DNA of 64,000 bases from Ruegeria spongiae (lineage in GTDB: Bacteria > Pseudomonadota > Alphaproteobacteria > Rhodobacterales > Rhodobacteraceae). The notes beneath the pieces were generated by a model that saw only the letters and a list, made by a program, of their open reading frames with translations, was not told where the DNA came from and did not search any database. The position numbers and the translations under genes were made by a program. Below, one piece after another: positions 34,854-43,610 of this stretch. The first letter of the stretch is position 1, and every line of letters begins with the position of its first letter. The stretch lies in the NCBI RefSeq assembly GCF_023502395.1, contig NZ_JAMFMB010000002.1, forward strand, positions 124,001 through 188,000. The letters are read 5' to 3'.

Positions 34854-36160
34854 CCCGGCTGATGCAATCCCTGTCCGCGGCCCTGTTGCTGGCAAGCGCT
34901 GGCGTGGCCGGTGCCGACATGCCCGATCTGGGCCCCCCGCCGGTCTTCACCGACCCGGATATCGAGCGGGCTGCGCTGGGGCAGTTGCTGTTTTACGACC
35001 CGATCCTGTCCGGCAACCGCAATATTTCCTGCGCGAGTTGTCATCATCCCCGGTTCGGGACGTCGGACGGCGTATCGCTGTCACTGGGGGAAGGGGGTGT
35101 CGGATTGGGGCCTGAGCGGCGACCAGACCCTGAAAATCTGCCCGAGCAACGACTGCCACGCAACGCACCGGCATTGTGGAACCTTGGCGCAGAAGAATTC
35201 ACGGTGATGTTCCATGACGGACGGTTGGAGGCTGACGATGCGGAGCCGAACGGCATCCGCACGCCCCTTGGCGGTGACATGACCACCGGTTTCGACTCGG
35301 TTCTGTCGGCGCAGAGCATGTTTCCGGTCCTGTCGAGCGATGAGATGGCCGGGCATTATTCGGAAAACGAGATCAGCCGGTCGGTGCGGCTGGGGATGCT
35401 CAGCCAAAAGGGCGGGGCCTGGGATCAGCTTGCTGCCCGCGTTCAGGCCATTCCCGCCTATGCTGATCGGTTGCAGGCAGTACGGCGCGCGGATGAGAGC
35501 GACGGGTTCCCGCTGATCTCGAACCTGATCGCAGATTTCATCCGCTTTGAATGGCGCGCCGATAACAGCCCCTTCGACCGTGCCATGCGCGGCGAGGCAG
35601 CGCTCGACCCCAAGGCGCAGCGGGGTCTGGACCTGTTTTATGGCGAGGCGGGATGCGCGTCCTGTCATTCCGGCTGGTTCCAGAGCGACCACGCCTTTCA
35701 CGCCATCGCCATGCCGCAGATCGGCCCCGGCAAGGCGGCGCGTTTCGAGAGCCACACCCGCGACGAGGGCCGGATGCGGGTCACCGGCGACCCGGCGGAT
35801 GCCTATGCGTTCCGCACGCCTTCATTGCGCAATGTCACGCTGACCGCGCCTTACGGGCATACTGGGGCGTATGCCGATCTGGAACAGGTGATCCGGCACC
35901 ATCTGGACCCGGTTGAGGCACTGGAGAGCTATGCGCTGGAACTTGCCCTGTTGCCCGCCTTGGCGGGGGCTGATGATACGCGCGCCTTGAACGACCCGCA
36001 GGAGGTGGCGAAAATCGCGGCGGCAAATGATCTTGCACCGCTGGCGCTGAGCGATGACGAGATAGCTGACCTGATCGCATTTCTGGGTGCGTTGACGGAT
36101 GACGCAAAGCGGCTGGGCGTGCCTGATATCGTACCCAGCGGCTTGCCGGTGGACCGCTAG
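34850..36160 (+). CDS. Di-haem cytochrome c peroxidase / MauG family protein
   Basis: A 436-residue periplasmic protein with a signal peptide (about 1-22). Two haem-binding motifs, CASCH (in SCASCHHPRFG) and CASCH (in GCASCHSGW), and the late YGHTGAYADLEQVIRHH segment match the bacterial di-haem cytochrome c peroxidase/MauG family. Such enzymes reduce hydrogen peroxide or oxidise a protein partner. The start overlaps xylB as ATGA, so it should be induced with xylose. Its stop touches the stop of the convergent CRTAC1 gene. Confidence 0.92.
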   Translation: MTRLMQSLSAALLLASAGVAGADMPDLGPPPVFTDPDIERAALGQLLFYDPILSGNRNISCASCHHPRFGTSDGVSLSLGEGGVGLGPERRPDPENLPEQRLPRNAPALWNLGAEEFTVMFHDGRLEADDAEPNGIRTPLGGDMTTGFDSVLSAQSMFPVLSSDEMAGHYSENEISRSVRLGMLSQKGGAWDQLAARVQAIPAYADRLQAVRRADESDGFPLISNLIADFIRFEWRADNSPFDRAMRGEAALDPKAQRGLDLFYGEAGCASCHSGWFQSDHAFHAIAMPQIGPGKAARFESHTRDEGRMRVTGDPADAYAFRTPSLRNVTLTAPYGHTGAYADLEQVIRHHLDPVEALESYALELALLPALAGADDTRALNDPQEVAKIAAANDLAPLALSDDEIADLIAFLGALTDDAKRLGVPDIVPSGLPVDR

Positions 36161-37680
36161 GGACGTATCGCCAGACGTTGATTGGCCGCAACGCTCTGCC
36201 AGTCCGAGCTTGACTCGTCCGGCCAGACCACCCGGATTTCGACCGTTTCATCCGCGCCCAGCCCGAATTGCAGCGGCCCGGCGCTGCCGCTGGCATGGCC
36301 GCCACCCACGGTGACTTCTCGGGTCTGCACGCCTCGGGCGCTGCGCAGTTCGACAAACGCGCCAATCGCCTGCCGGTTCGGTGCGGTGCCGGAGACATCC
36401 ACCAGCAGCCAGTTGCCCTGCGCGCCGGTGCTTTCGTACAGTTCCATCGGCGCCCGCCGGTTCATCACCACAAGATCCAGCGCGCCGTCGTGGTTCAGGT
36501 CGATCAGTGCCGCCCCGCGCGACCGTGCCATCGAGGCGATCCCGGCCTCTGCCGCCATCTCGACAAACCGCCCGTCAGCCTGTTGCACCAGCAGCGTGTT
36601 GGGATCTTTCATGGCCGCATCCGGCATCTGCTCGACATTGCCCTTGGCCACGAAGATATCGTCGCGCCCATCGCTGTTCACATCGCCGAACGCCGCGTGC
36701 CATCCGGTCGAGGGCCGCCCGTCGCCGCCCGTATGCGGACGGTGCGCCGTAGTGCCCCGGTCATAGGTTGCATCACGCCAGACGGGTCCGCCCGGGACCG
36801 GGTCGAAGCTCTGAAATTTCTGGTCGCCCATCGAGGTCAGGTAGACCTCGGGGAAGCCATCGCCGGTCAGATCGCGCGAGGCGATGCCCATGCCCCAGAG
36901 GCTGTAGGGCTGCCATCCCTCGCCCTCGGTATAAAGACGCGGGTCCTCTTCCATCGCCCACATCTGTTCCTGCCCACCACGCACATAATAGTGCCGGTCA
37001 TTGCTGACCCGCAGGTCGGCGCGCCCGGTGCGGCCCCAATCGGAAAACAGCATCGACAACGCGCAGAAACCGGGCTCCAGGCGTTCCGGCGGGCCATAGC
37101 GGTCGCCATCGGGGCGATAGAGCAGGGTGGCATCGCAGGCCTCGAACGGACCCTCGGGATTGCTGCGGTCCACATAGGTGCCAAAGGCCAGCGTCGGCAG
37201 GCTCTGCCCGTCCTCCCAGGTGGCGGAGAACCCGGTGGTCCAGTGATCGCCCGAGGTGAACCCCAGCCCCTCGAAGGGCGCGAACGTGCAATCGCCCTGA
37301 CCCCGCAGCAAGAGATCAGGCCCGACCCGCAAGATGGCCAGATCGAGCACATCGTCACCGTCGATCTCGACCGGATAAGCCCCGGTCACACCGGTGAGCG
37401 ACAAGCTGTCCGGTGTGTCTTCCTCAAACCGCAGGCTCGCACCCGGGTCGTCGGTCAGGTTCCGCATCAATTGGGCGGGATTCTCGCCCCCGGCAGCATA
37501 AAGATCGGGCAGGTCGTCGCCATCGCAGTCGAATGCAGCCACGCCGCCGCCCACGAAATGTTCCCAACCGCCATCATAAACATGGTCCGGGATCGGGCGA
37601 GGCTCGAAAAGTGGCGCCTGAGGGTCAGCATGGCCGGGCAATGCCAGCGACATAAGCGGCAGCGCCTTAAGCAGTTGCAT
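36157..37680 (-). CDS. CRTAC1-type FG-GAP/VCBS repeat protein with C-terminal ASPIC/UnbV domain
   Basis: A 507-residue secreted protein with a signal peptide (about 1-18). Several calcium-binding-like repeats of the FG-GAP/VCBS type are visible: FDCDGDDLPDLYAAGG, EIDGDDVLDLAILR, RDLTGDGFPEVYLTS, GDVNSDGRDDIFVAKGN and IDLNHDGALDLVVMN. The end (NRQAIGAFVELRSARGVQTREVTVGGGHAS split as AIGAFVEL and REVTVGGGHAS) is the ASPIC/UnbV domain. A beta-propeller with extracytoplasmic role is likely; function unknown. It starts inside the 3' end of the ROK repressor gene (14-base overlap). Confidence 0.87.
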   Translation of the reverse strand: MQLLKALPLMSLALPGHADPQAPLFEPRPIPDHVYDGGWEHFVGGGVAAFDCDGDDLPDLYAAGGENPAQLMRNLTDDPGASLRFEEDTPDSLSLTGVTGAYPVEIDGDDVLDLAILRVGPDLLLRGQGDCTFAPFEGLGFTSGDHWTTGFSATWEDGQSLPTLAFGTYVDRSNPEGPFEACDATLLYRPDGDRYGPPERLEPGFCALSMLFSDWGRTGRADLRVSNDRHYYVRGGQEQMWAMEEDPRLYTEGEGWQPYSLWGMGIASRDLTGDGFPEVYLTSMGDQKFQSFDPVPGGPVWRDATYDRGTTAHRPHTGGDGRPSTGWHAAFGDVNSDGRDDIFVAKGNVEQMPDAAMKDPNTLLVQQADGRFVEMAAEAGIASMARSRGAALIDLNHDGALDLVVMNRRAPMELYESTGAQGNWLLVDVSGTAPNRQAIGAFVELRSARGVQTREVTVGGGHASGSAGPLQFGLGADETVEIRVVWPDESSSDWQSVAANQRLAIRP

Positions 37681-38890
37681 TGACCACCTCTCGGGCGGCG
37701 CGGGCCGAGACCTGCTCGATCCCGTAGGCGGCGGCCCCCTTGGCCCACATCAGATCGCCCCAGTGATGCACCTTGATCTCGGGCAGCGGCGCGTCGATCT
37801 CGACGACCGAGCGTTTCACACTGTCCAACACGCGTTCTTCATACAGGTGGTCAAAGGAGATTTGCGCACCTGACAACACGATCAGTTGCGGGTCGAAGAT
37901 GTTGATCAGATTCGACAGCCCCATGGCAAACATCTGCCCGGCCCGGTCCAGCACCGATTGCGCCAGTCGGTCGCCTTCGCGCGCGGCGGCAAGAACGTCG
38001 GCCACGCTGCGCGGCCGGTCGCCCAGCGTCTGGATGTTGGCCTCGCGCAGCAGCGCATAATCGCCCACATAAGCCTCAAGACAGCCGCGCTGGCCGCACT
38101 GGCACAGCGCACCGCCGTTTTGAACCTTGGTGTGACCGAACTCGGCACCGCAGCCGCGCGCACCACGATAGAGCTTGCCGTCCAGTACGATCCCCATCCC
38201 GACCCCGTGCTCGATGGTGACCACGAGGAAATCGCGATAGCCCTGACCGTCACCAAAGAGCTGCTCGGCAATCGCCACCAGATTGGCGTCATTGTCGATA
38301 AATACCGGACTGGAAAGTTTCCGGGACAGGATCGCGCCGAACTCGACATTGCGTTCGGTCAGTGATGACGACCAATGCACGAAGCCTTTGGGGGCGTCGA
38401 TCTGACCGGGCAGGCCGATGGCAATGCCCGACAGGCTGGATTTTTCCACGCCCGCCTGCGCGCAGGTGTCCGCGATGGCGGTCCTGATCTCGTCGGCCAG
38501 GTCCTCGCCTGACATGCGGGCGTTGCGCAGATCGTGTTCATGCAAGGCAATCTCGGTCCCGCTGAAGTCCACCAGCAGTACCGTGACGCTTTTCTGCGAG
38601 ACCTTGAGGCCCGCGATTCTATGCGCCTCGCCCCTCAGTTTGAGCAAGACGCGGGGTCGGCCGCGCTTGGCCTTGGGGGCCGCTGCGCTGGGCTCCTGGC
38701 TGATTTCCTCGATCAACCCTTCTTCCAGCATGTCGGCGGTGATGGCGGTGACCGTGGCTGGGCTGAGACCGGTGGCCGAGGCGATGTCGATGCGGGCGAT
38801 TCGGTCGGCCGCGCGGATTTCTTCGAGGATTCTCAACCGGCTGACCTCTCGCTGGTCGGCTGCCGCAGGGGTGGGTCTGGGCGCATTCAT
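37667..38890 (-). CDS. xylR: ROK family transcriptional regulator, xylose repressor
   Basis: A 407-residue ROK regulator: N-terminal winged helix (about 15-70; REVSRLRILEEIRAADRIARIDIA as REVSRLRILEEI and GLSPATVTAITADMLEEGLIEE) and a C-terminal sugar-kinase-like domain. The zinc-binding signature of ROK proteins is present as CGAEFGHTKV with CQCGQRGCLEAYVG. It is divergent from xylFHGA with the palindromic operator in between, and a matching operator lies before xylB. The symbol is by context; this is not the AraC-type XylR of enterobacteria. Confidence 0.92.
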   Translation of the reverse strand: MNAPRPTPAAADQREVSRLRILEEIRAADRIARIDIASATGLSPATVTAITADMLEEGLIEEISQEPSAAAPKAKRGRPRVLLKLRGEAHRIAGLKVSQKSVTVLLVDFSGTEIALHEHDLRNARMSGEDLADEIRTAIADTCAQAGVEKSSLSGIAIGLPGQIDAPKGFVHWSSSLTERNVEFGAILSRKLSSPVFIDNDANLVAIAEQLFGDGQGYRDFLVVTIEHGVGMGIVLDGKLYRGARGCGAEFGHTKVQNGGALCQCGQRGCLEAYVGDYALLREANIQTLGDRPRSVADVLAAAREGDRLAQSVLDRAGQMFAMGLSNLINIFDPQLIVLSGAQISFDHLYEERVLDSVKRSVVEIDAPLPEIKVHHWGDLMWAKGAAAYGIEQVSARAAREVVNATA

Positions 38891-38967
38891 GGCGTCATAT
38901 CCTCTTTTGGCTTGTGTCGCGTTTCAGTGCGGAACAAGCTGATTCAGGTTCTTTTGTGTAAGCCGAT

Positions 38968-38998
38968 CATATTTATTTTGACAGAAAAAATAAATATG
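38968..38998 (+). promoter_or_regulatory. XylR-type operator and promoter region of xylFHGA
   Basis: Perfect 12-bp inverted repeat CATATTTATTTT and AAAATAAATATG separated by 7 bases. The core TTATTTT-N7-AAAATAA at 38973-38993 is the same as at xylB. TTGACA at 38978-38983 lies in the centre and could be the -35 box, with a weak -10 (TAAAAC) 16 bases later. It lies in the 170-base gap between the repressor gene and xylF. Confidence 0.8.
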
Positions 38999-39060
38999 TT
39001 AAAACAAATCATGCTGAGGCCAAACCATCAGCACGCAATTTCTCAGGGAGGAGGAACACC

Positions 39061-40077
39061 ATGAAAAAACTCGGACTCACTGCTGTTGCCACAATGCTGA
39101 TGAGCACAGCGGCATTTGCGCAGACCGTCGGCGTAAGCTGGTCGAATTTTCAGGAAGAACGCTGGAAGACGGACGAGGCGGCGATTGTCGCGGCGCTTGA
39201 CGCAGCCGGTGCCGAATATGTCTCGGCGGATGCGCAATCATCCTCCAGCAAGCAATTGGCGGATGTGGAAAGCCTGATCGCACAGGGCGTGGACGCGCTG
39301 ATCATTCTGGCGCAGGACACGCAGGCCATCGGCCCGGCGGTTCAGGCCGCTGCCGATGAAGGCATTCCGGTCATCGCCTATGACCGCCTGATCGAAGACC
39401 CGCGCGCCTTCTACCTGACCTTCGACAATGTCGAAGTGGGCCGGATGCAGGCCCGCGCGGTGCTGGAGGCACAGCCCGAGGGCAACTACGTGATGATCAA
39501 GGGCTCGCCCACCGATCCGAACGCGGATTTCCTGCGTGGCGGTCAGCAGGAAATCCTGCAAGAGGCGATTGATAGTGGCAAGATCACCATCGTGGGCGAG
39601 GCCTATACCGATGGCTGGCTGCCTGCGAATGCGCAGCGCAACATGGAACAGATCCTGACCGCCAATGACAACAAGGTTGACGCCGTTGTTGCCTCGAATG
39701 ACGGCACCGCCGGTGGCGCTGTTGCGGCGCTGACCGCGCAGGGCATGGAAGGCACGCCGGTCTCGGGACAGGATGGCGACCACGCCGCGCTGAACCGTGT
39801 GGCCAACGGCACACAGACCGTGTCGGTCTGGAAGGACGCGCGCGAACTGGGCAAGGCGGCAGGCGAAGTAGCCGTTGCGATGGCCGGTGGCGCGTCTGGT
39901 TCGGATGTCGATGGGGCGGGCGAGTGGACCTCGCCAGCCGGAACCGTCATGACGGCCAAGTTCCTGGCCCCGGTGCCGGTGACCAAGGACAATCTGACCG
40001 CCGTGGTCGATGCCGGCTGGATCACCCAGGATGCGCTCTGCCAGGGCGTGACGGGCGGCCCGGCACCTTGTAACTAA
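39061..40077 (+). CDS. xylF: D-xylose ABC transporter substrate-binding protein
   Basis: A 338-residue periplasmic binding protein with a signal peptide ending at FAQ (residue 21). The sugar-binding type-1 fold shows VGVSWSNFQEERWKTDEAAI (as VGVSWSNFQEERWKTD), ADAQSSSSKQLADVESLIAQG, PVIAYDRLI and ASNDGTAGGAVAALTAQGM, typical of XylF. GGGAGGAGG precedes the ATG. It heads xylFHGA. A hairpin follows the stop, which probably raises xylF mRNA over xylHG. Confidence 0.95.
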   Translation: MKKLGLTAVATMLMSTAAFAQTVGVSWSNFQEERWKTDEAAIVAALDAAGAEYVSADAQSSSSKQLADVESLIAQGVDALIILAQDTQAIGPAVQAAADEGIPVIAYDRLIEDPRAFYLTFDNVEVGRMQARAVLEAQPEGNYVMIKGSPTDPNADFLRGGQQEILQEAIDSGKITIVGEAYTDGWLPANAQRNMEQILTANDNKVDAVVASNDGTAGGAVAALTAQGMEGTPVSGQDGDHAALNRVANGTQTVSVWKDARELGKAAGEVAVAMAGGASGSDVDGAGEWTSPAGTVMTAKFLAPVPVTKDNLTAVVDAGWITQDALCQGVTGGPAPCN

Positions 40078-40125
40078 GGTCGTGCAACTAAAACCGCGTA
40101 ACTAAGGTCGTCTAATCAAGAACGA
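40070..40125. repeat. 14-bp degenerate tandem repeat across the xylF stop
   Basis: GTAACTAAGGTCGT occurs at 40070-40083 and again at 40098-40111 with no mismatch. Between them is GCAACTAAAACCGC, a third related 14-base unit, and a more diverged unit follows. The first copy contains the xylF stop codon, so the array seems to come from duplication of the gene's 3' end. Confidence 0.65.
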
Positions 40126-40127
40126 CC

Positions 40128-40153
40128 GGGTGCTGCGCCACGGTGCAGCACCC
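40128..40153 (+). terminator. Hairpin between xylF and xylH
   Basis: GGGTGCTGC and GCAGCACCC form a perfect 9-bp stem with an 8-base loop and no T-run. Position between a binding-protein gene and its permease gene suggests an mRNA-stabilising or attenuating hairpin rather than a full terminator. Confidence 0.6.
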
Positions 40154-40187
40154 CCTCCCCACCACCGCTGAAACGAAGAGGTCTGAC

Positions 40188-41486
40188 ATGACAGACACAA
40201 CGTCTCAGCCAATCCCCGAACGGCAAAAAGGCAACCTGTTCCAGCAACTGGAACTGGACCTGAGGCTGTTGGGCATGATTGGCGCTTTCGTCATCCTGTG
40301 TATCGGTTTCAATTTCCTGACAGATGGTCGGTTTCTGACGCCGAGAAACATCTTCAACCTGACGATCCAGACGGTCTCGGTCGCGATCATGGCCTGTGGC
40401 ATGGTTTTTGTGATCGTGAACCGGCATATCGACCTGTCGGTGGGCGCGCTGCTGGCCACCACCTCGGCGATCATGGCGGTGACGCAGACGCAGATTCTGC
40501 CGCATACGCTGGGCTTGGGGCTGGGTAATCCGGCGATCTGGCTGATCACGCTGCTGGTCGGGCTGGCTGCGGGCACGCTGATCGGCGCGTTTCAGGGCTG
40601 GATGGTCGGCTACCTGAGCATTCCCGCTTTCATCGTGACGCTGGGCGGGTTTCTGGTCTGGCGCAATGTGGCCTGGTACTTGACCGACGGGCAAACCATC
40701 GGCCCGCTCGACAGCACCTTCCTGACCTTTGGTGGCACTAACGGTACGCTGGGCGAGGCGACAAGCTGGCTGTTGGCGGCTCTGGCGGCGGCGCTGGCGA
40801 TCTGGGGCATTTGGGGCGCACGGCGGGCCAAGGCGGGGCATGGCTTCCCGGTCAAACCGGCCTGGGCCGAAGCGACGCTATGCGCGATTACCGCCGGGGC
40901 CATCTTTGGCTTCATCTGGATTCTGAATTCCTACCACATCCCCAAACGCCGTCTGGAACGGATGTTCGAGGCGCGGGGCGAGGTCATGCCCGAAGGGCTG
41001 GAGGTGGGCTATGGCCTGCCGGTCTCGGTGCTGATCCTGATCACCGTTGCGGTTGTGATGACCATCATCGCCCGCCGGACGCGGTTTGGCCGCTATATCT
41101 TTGCCACCGGAGGCAACCCGGATGCGGCAGAGCTGTCGGGCATCAACACAAGACGTCTCACAGTTAAGATATTCGCTCTGATGGGCTTTCTCTGTGCGCT
41201 GTCGGCGGTGATCGCCTCGGCGCGGCTGTCCAACCACTCCAACGATATCGGCACTCTGGACGAGCTGCGCGTCATCGCTGCCGCTGTGATCGGCGGCACC
41301 GCGCTGTCGGGCGGGTTCGGCACCATCTATGGCGCGATCCTGGGTGCTCTGATCATGCAGGCGCTGCAATCGGGCATGGCCATGGTCGGCGTCGATGCGC
41401 CGTTCCAGAACATCGTGGTCGGTACGGTGCTGGTTCTGGCAGTGCTGATCGACATCATCTACCGCAAACGAGTGGGGGCAAAGTGA
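40188..41486 (+). CDS. xylH: D-xylose ABC transporter permease
   Basis: A 432-residue inner-membrane permease of the ribose/xylose type, with around ten hydrophobic helices. It shows GFNFLTDGRFLTPRNIFNL, the EAA-like NRHIDLSVGALLA loop, and GGNPDAAELSGINTRRLTVKIFALMG. ATG 40188 has GAAGAGG upstream. The longer frame from 40143 covers the hairpin and was rejected. Its stop overlaps the xylG start. Confidence 0.94.
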   Translation: MTDTTSQPIPERQKGNLFQQLELDLRLLGMIGAFVILCIGFNFLTDGRFLTPRNIFNLTIQTVSVAIMACGMVFVIVNRHIDLSVGALLATTSAIMAVTQTQILPHTLGLGLGNPAIWLITLLVGLAAGTLIGAFQGWMVGYLSIPAFIVTLGGFLVWRNVAWYLTDGQTIGPLDSTFLTFGGTNGTLGEATSWLLAALAAALAIWGIWGARRAKAGHGFPVKPAWAEATLCAITAGAIFGFIWILNSYHIPKRRLERMFEARGEVMPEGLEVGYGLPVSVLILITVAVVMTIIARRTRFGRYIFATGGNPDAAELSGINTRRLTVKIFALMGFLCALSAVIASARLSNHSNDIGTLDELRVIAAAVIGGTALSGGFGTIYGAILGALIMQALQSGMAMVGVDAPFQNIVVGTVLVLAVLIDIIYRKRVGAK

Positions 41487-42265
41487 TGACACGCAATCCA
41501 AAACGCGCCGCGGGCGAAACGCCCCTTGTGGAAATGGACGATGTCTCGATCTCTTTCGGGGGTATCAAGGCGGTCGATCATGTCAGCGTCGATCTTTATC
41601 CGGGTGAGGTCGTGGGCCTGCTGGGCCACAACGGTGCCGGAAAGTCGACCCTGATCAAGATGCTCTCGGGCGCCTATCAGAAGGAAACCGGCGAGATCCG
41701 GGTGAACGGCCAGACGGTCGACATCCAGAACCCCCGCGACGCCCGTGCGCTGAATATCGAGACGATCTATCAGACGCTGGCGCTGGCCGACAATCTGGAT
41801 GCTGCCTCGAATCTGTTTCTGGGCCGCGAGCTGGTGACGCCGCTTGGTCTGGTGGATGATTCCGCGATGGAGGCGGAATGCCGCAAGATCATGGGCCGGC
41901 TGAATCCGAACTTCCAAAAGTTCAATGAGCCGGTCTCGGCGCTGTCGGGCGGTCAACGCCAGTCGGTTGCCATTGCGCGCGCGGTCTATTTCAACGCCAA
42001 GGTTCTGATCATGGATGAACCCACGGCAGCGCTTGGACCGCATGAGACGCAGATGGTCGCGGAACTGATCCAGCAGCTCAAGGCGGACGGGATCGGCATC
42101 TTCCTGATCGACCATGACGTGCATGCGGTGATGGAACTGTGCGACCGGGCCAGCGTGATGAAAAACGGCGAGTTGGTGGGCACGGTCGAGATCGACGATG
42201 TGACCGATGACGACCTGTTGTCGATGATCATCCTTGGCAAGAAACCGGGGGAAGAGGCGGCCTGA
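41486..42265 (+). CDS. xylG: D-xylose ABC transporter ATP-binding protein, single-domain
   Basis: A 259-residue ATPase with one ABC domain: Walker [10 protein letters not shown], signature [14 protein letters not shown], Walker [13 protein letters not shown], and the H-loop [10 protein letters not shown]. Enterobacterial XylG is about twice as long with two ABC domains; this one presumably dimerises. A GTG three bases upstream of ATG 41486 is also possible. It lies between xylH and xylA, so the assignment to xylose is secure by context. Confidence 0.93.
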   Translation: MTRNPKRAAGETPLVEMDDVSISFGGIKAVDHVSVDLYPGEVVGLLGHNGAGKSTLIKMLSGAYQKETGEIRVNGQTVDIQNPRDARALNIETIYQTLALADNLDAASNLFLGRELVTPLGLVDDSAMEAECRKIMGRLNPNFQKFNEPVSALSGGQRQSVAIARAVYFNAKVLIMDEPTAALGPHETQMVAELIQQLKADGIGIFLIDHDVHAVMELCDRASVMKNGELVGTVEIDDVTDDDLLSMIILGKKPGEEAA

Positions 42266-42298
42266 GCCTCTTTCCGGAATAACAACAGGAGCAGCGGG

Positions 42299-43606
42299 AT
42301 GAGCACGGGATTCTTCGAGGGCATTGAGAAGGTCAGCTTTGAGGGCGAAGGCAGCACCAATCCGCTTGCCTTCCGCCACTACAACCCCGACGAGCTTGTC
42401 ATGGGCAAACGGATGGAAGATCACCTGCGCTTTGCCGTTGCCTATTGGCACAGCTTCGCGTGGGAGGGCGGCGATCCCTTTGGCGGCCAGACCTTTGTGC
42501 GCCCCTGGCATCCGCAGGACGATATGGGACGGGCCAAGCTGAAGGCCGATGTGGCGTTCAAGATGTTCGATCTGCTGAATGTGCCGTTCTTCTGCTGGCA
42601 TGACGCCGATATTCGCCCCGAGCAGGGCTATTTCGCCGACAATCTCGCGACGCTTGAGGAAATCACCGACTATATCGGGGAAAAGATGCAGGCCAGCCGG
42701 ACCGGGCTGCTTTGGGGCACGGCCAATATGTTCAGCGACCGGCGCTGGATGTCGGGGGCCGCGACCAACCCGGACCCGGATGTCTTTGCCTTCGCCGCGG
42801 CCACGGTCAAAAGCTGCATGGACGCCACCCACAAGCTGGGCGGCCAGAACTATGTGCTCTGGGGCGGGCGCGAAGGCTATGAGACGCTGCTCAATACCGA
42901 TCTGGGGCAAGAGCTGGACCATATGGGTCGGTTCCTGAACATGGTGGTCGAGTACAAGCACAAGATCGGGTTCAAGGGCGCCATTCTGGTGGAGCCGAAA
43001 CCGCAGGAGCCCTCCAAGCATCAATATGATTATGACGCGGCCACCTGCATTGGGTTCCTGCGCAAATACGGGCTGGAAGATGAGGTGAAGCTGAACCTTG
43101 AACAGGGGCACGCCATTCTAGCCGGGCACAGTTTCGAGCATGAGATCGCTGTGGCCGCCAGCGAGGGCATGCTGGGCTCGATCGACATGAACCGCAACGA
43201 TTACCAGTCTGGCTGGGACACCGATCAGTTCCCCAACAACACGCCCGAGGTGGCGCTGGCCTATTACCACATCCTGAAGGCGGGCGGGTTCGATACCGGA
43301 GGCACCAATTTCGACGCCAAGCTGCGCCGTCAGTCGCTGGACCCGCAGGACCTGATCGCCGCTCATGTCGGCGGTATGGATATCTGCGCCCGCGGCCTGA
43401 AAGCCGCCGCCGCGATGGTCGAAGATGGCGGTTTGGAACAGGCACTGACCGAACGCTATGCGGGATGGTCTGCGCCAGCGGCGCAGGCGATGTTGGGCAG
43501 CGATCTGGGCAGTATCACCGACCGTGTTCTGGCCGAGGCGATCAATCCCGAACCCCGCTCGGGCCGTCAGGAAATGCTCGAAAACTACGTCAACCGCTTC
43601 GTCTGA
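42299..43606 (+). CDS. xylA: Xylose isomerase
   Basis: A 435-residue metal-dependent isomerase converting D-xylose to D-xylulose. The class-II family pattern is clear: [22 protein letters not shown] as [26 protein letters not shown] with the catalytic His, [35 protein letters not shown], and [17 protein letters not shown]. The last gene of xylFHGA. It converges with the second peptide-transporter operon with only 4 bases between the stops and no visible terminator. Confidence 0.96.
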   Translation: MSTGFFEGIEKVSFEGEGSTNPLAFRHYNPDELVMGKRMEDHLRFAVAYWHSFAWEGGDPFGGQTFVRPWHPQDDMGRAKLKADVAFKMFDLLNVPFFCWHDADIRPEQGYFADNLATLEEITDYIGEKMQASRTGLLWGTANMFSDRRWMSGAATNPDPDVFAFAAATVKSCMDATHKLGGQNYVLWGGREGYETLLNTDLGQELDHMGRFLNMVVEYKHKIGFKGAILVEPKPQEPSKHQYDYDAATCIGFLRKYGLEDEVKLNLEQGHAILAGHSFEHEIAVAASEGMLGSIDMNRNDYQSGWDTDQFPNNTPEVALAYYHILKAGGFDTGGTNFDAKLRRQSLDPQDLIAAHVGGMDICARGLKAAAAMVEDGGLEQALTERYAGWSAPAAQAMLGSDLGSITDRVLAEAINPEPRSGRQEMLENYVNRFV

Positions 43607-43610
43607 GGGC

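Noticed and set aside
41459-43111. 550-codon minus-strand open frame opposite xylG and xylA
   Set aside because: Lies wholly antisense to well-identified genes and shows no recognisable domain; typical codon-position shadow.
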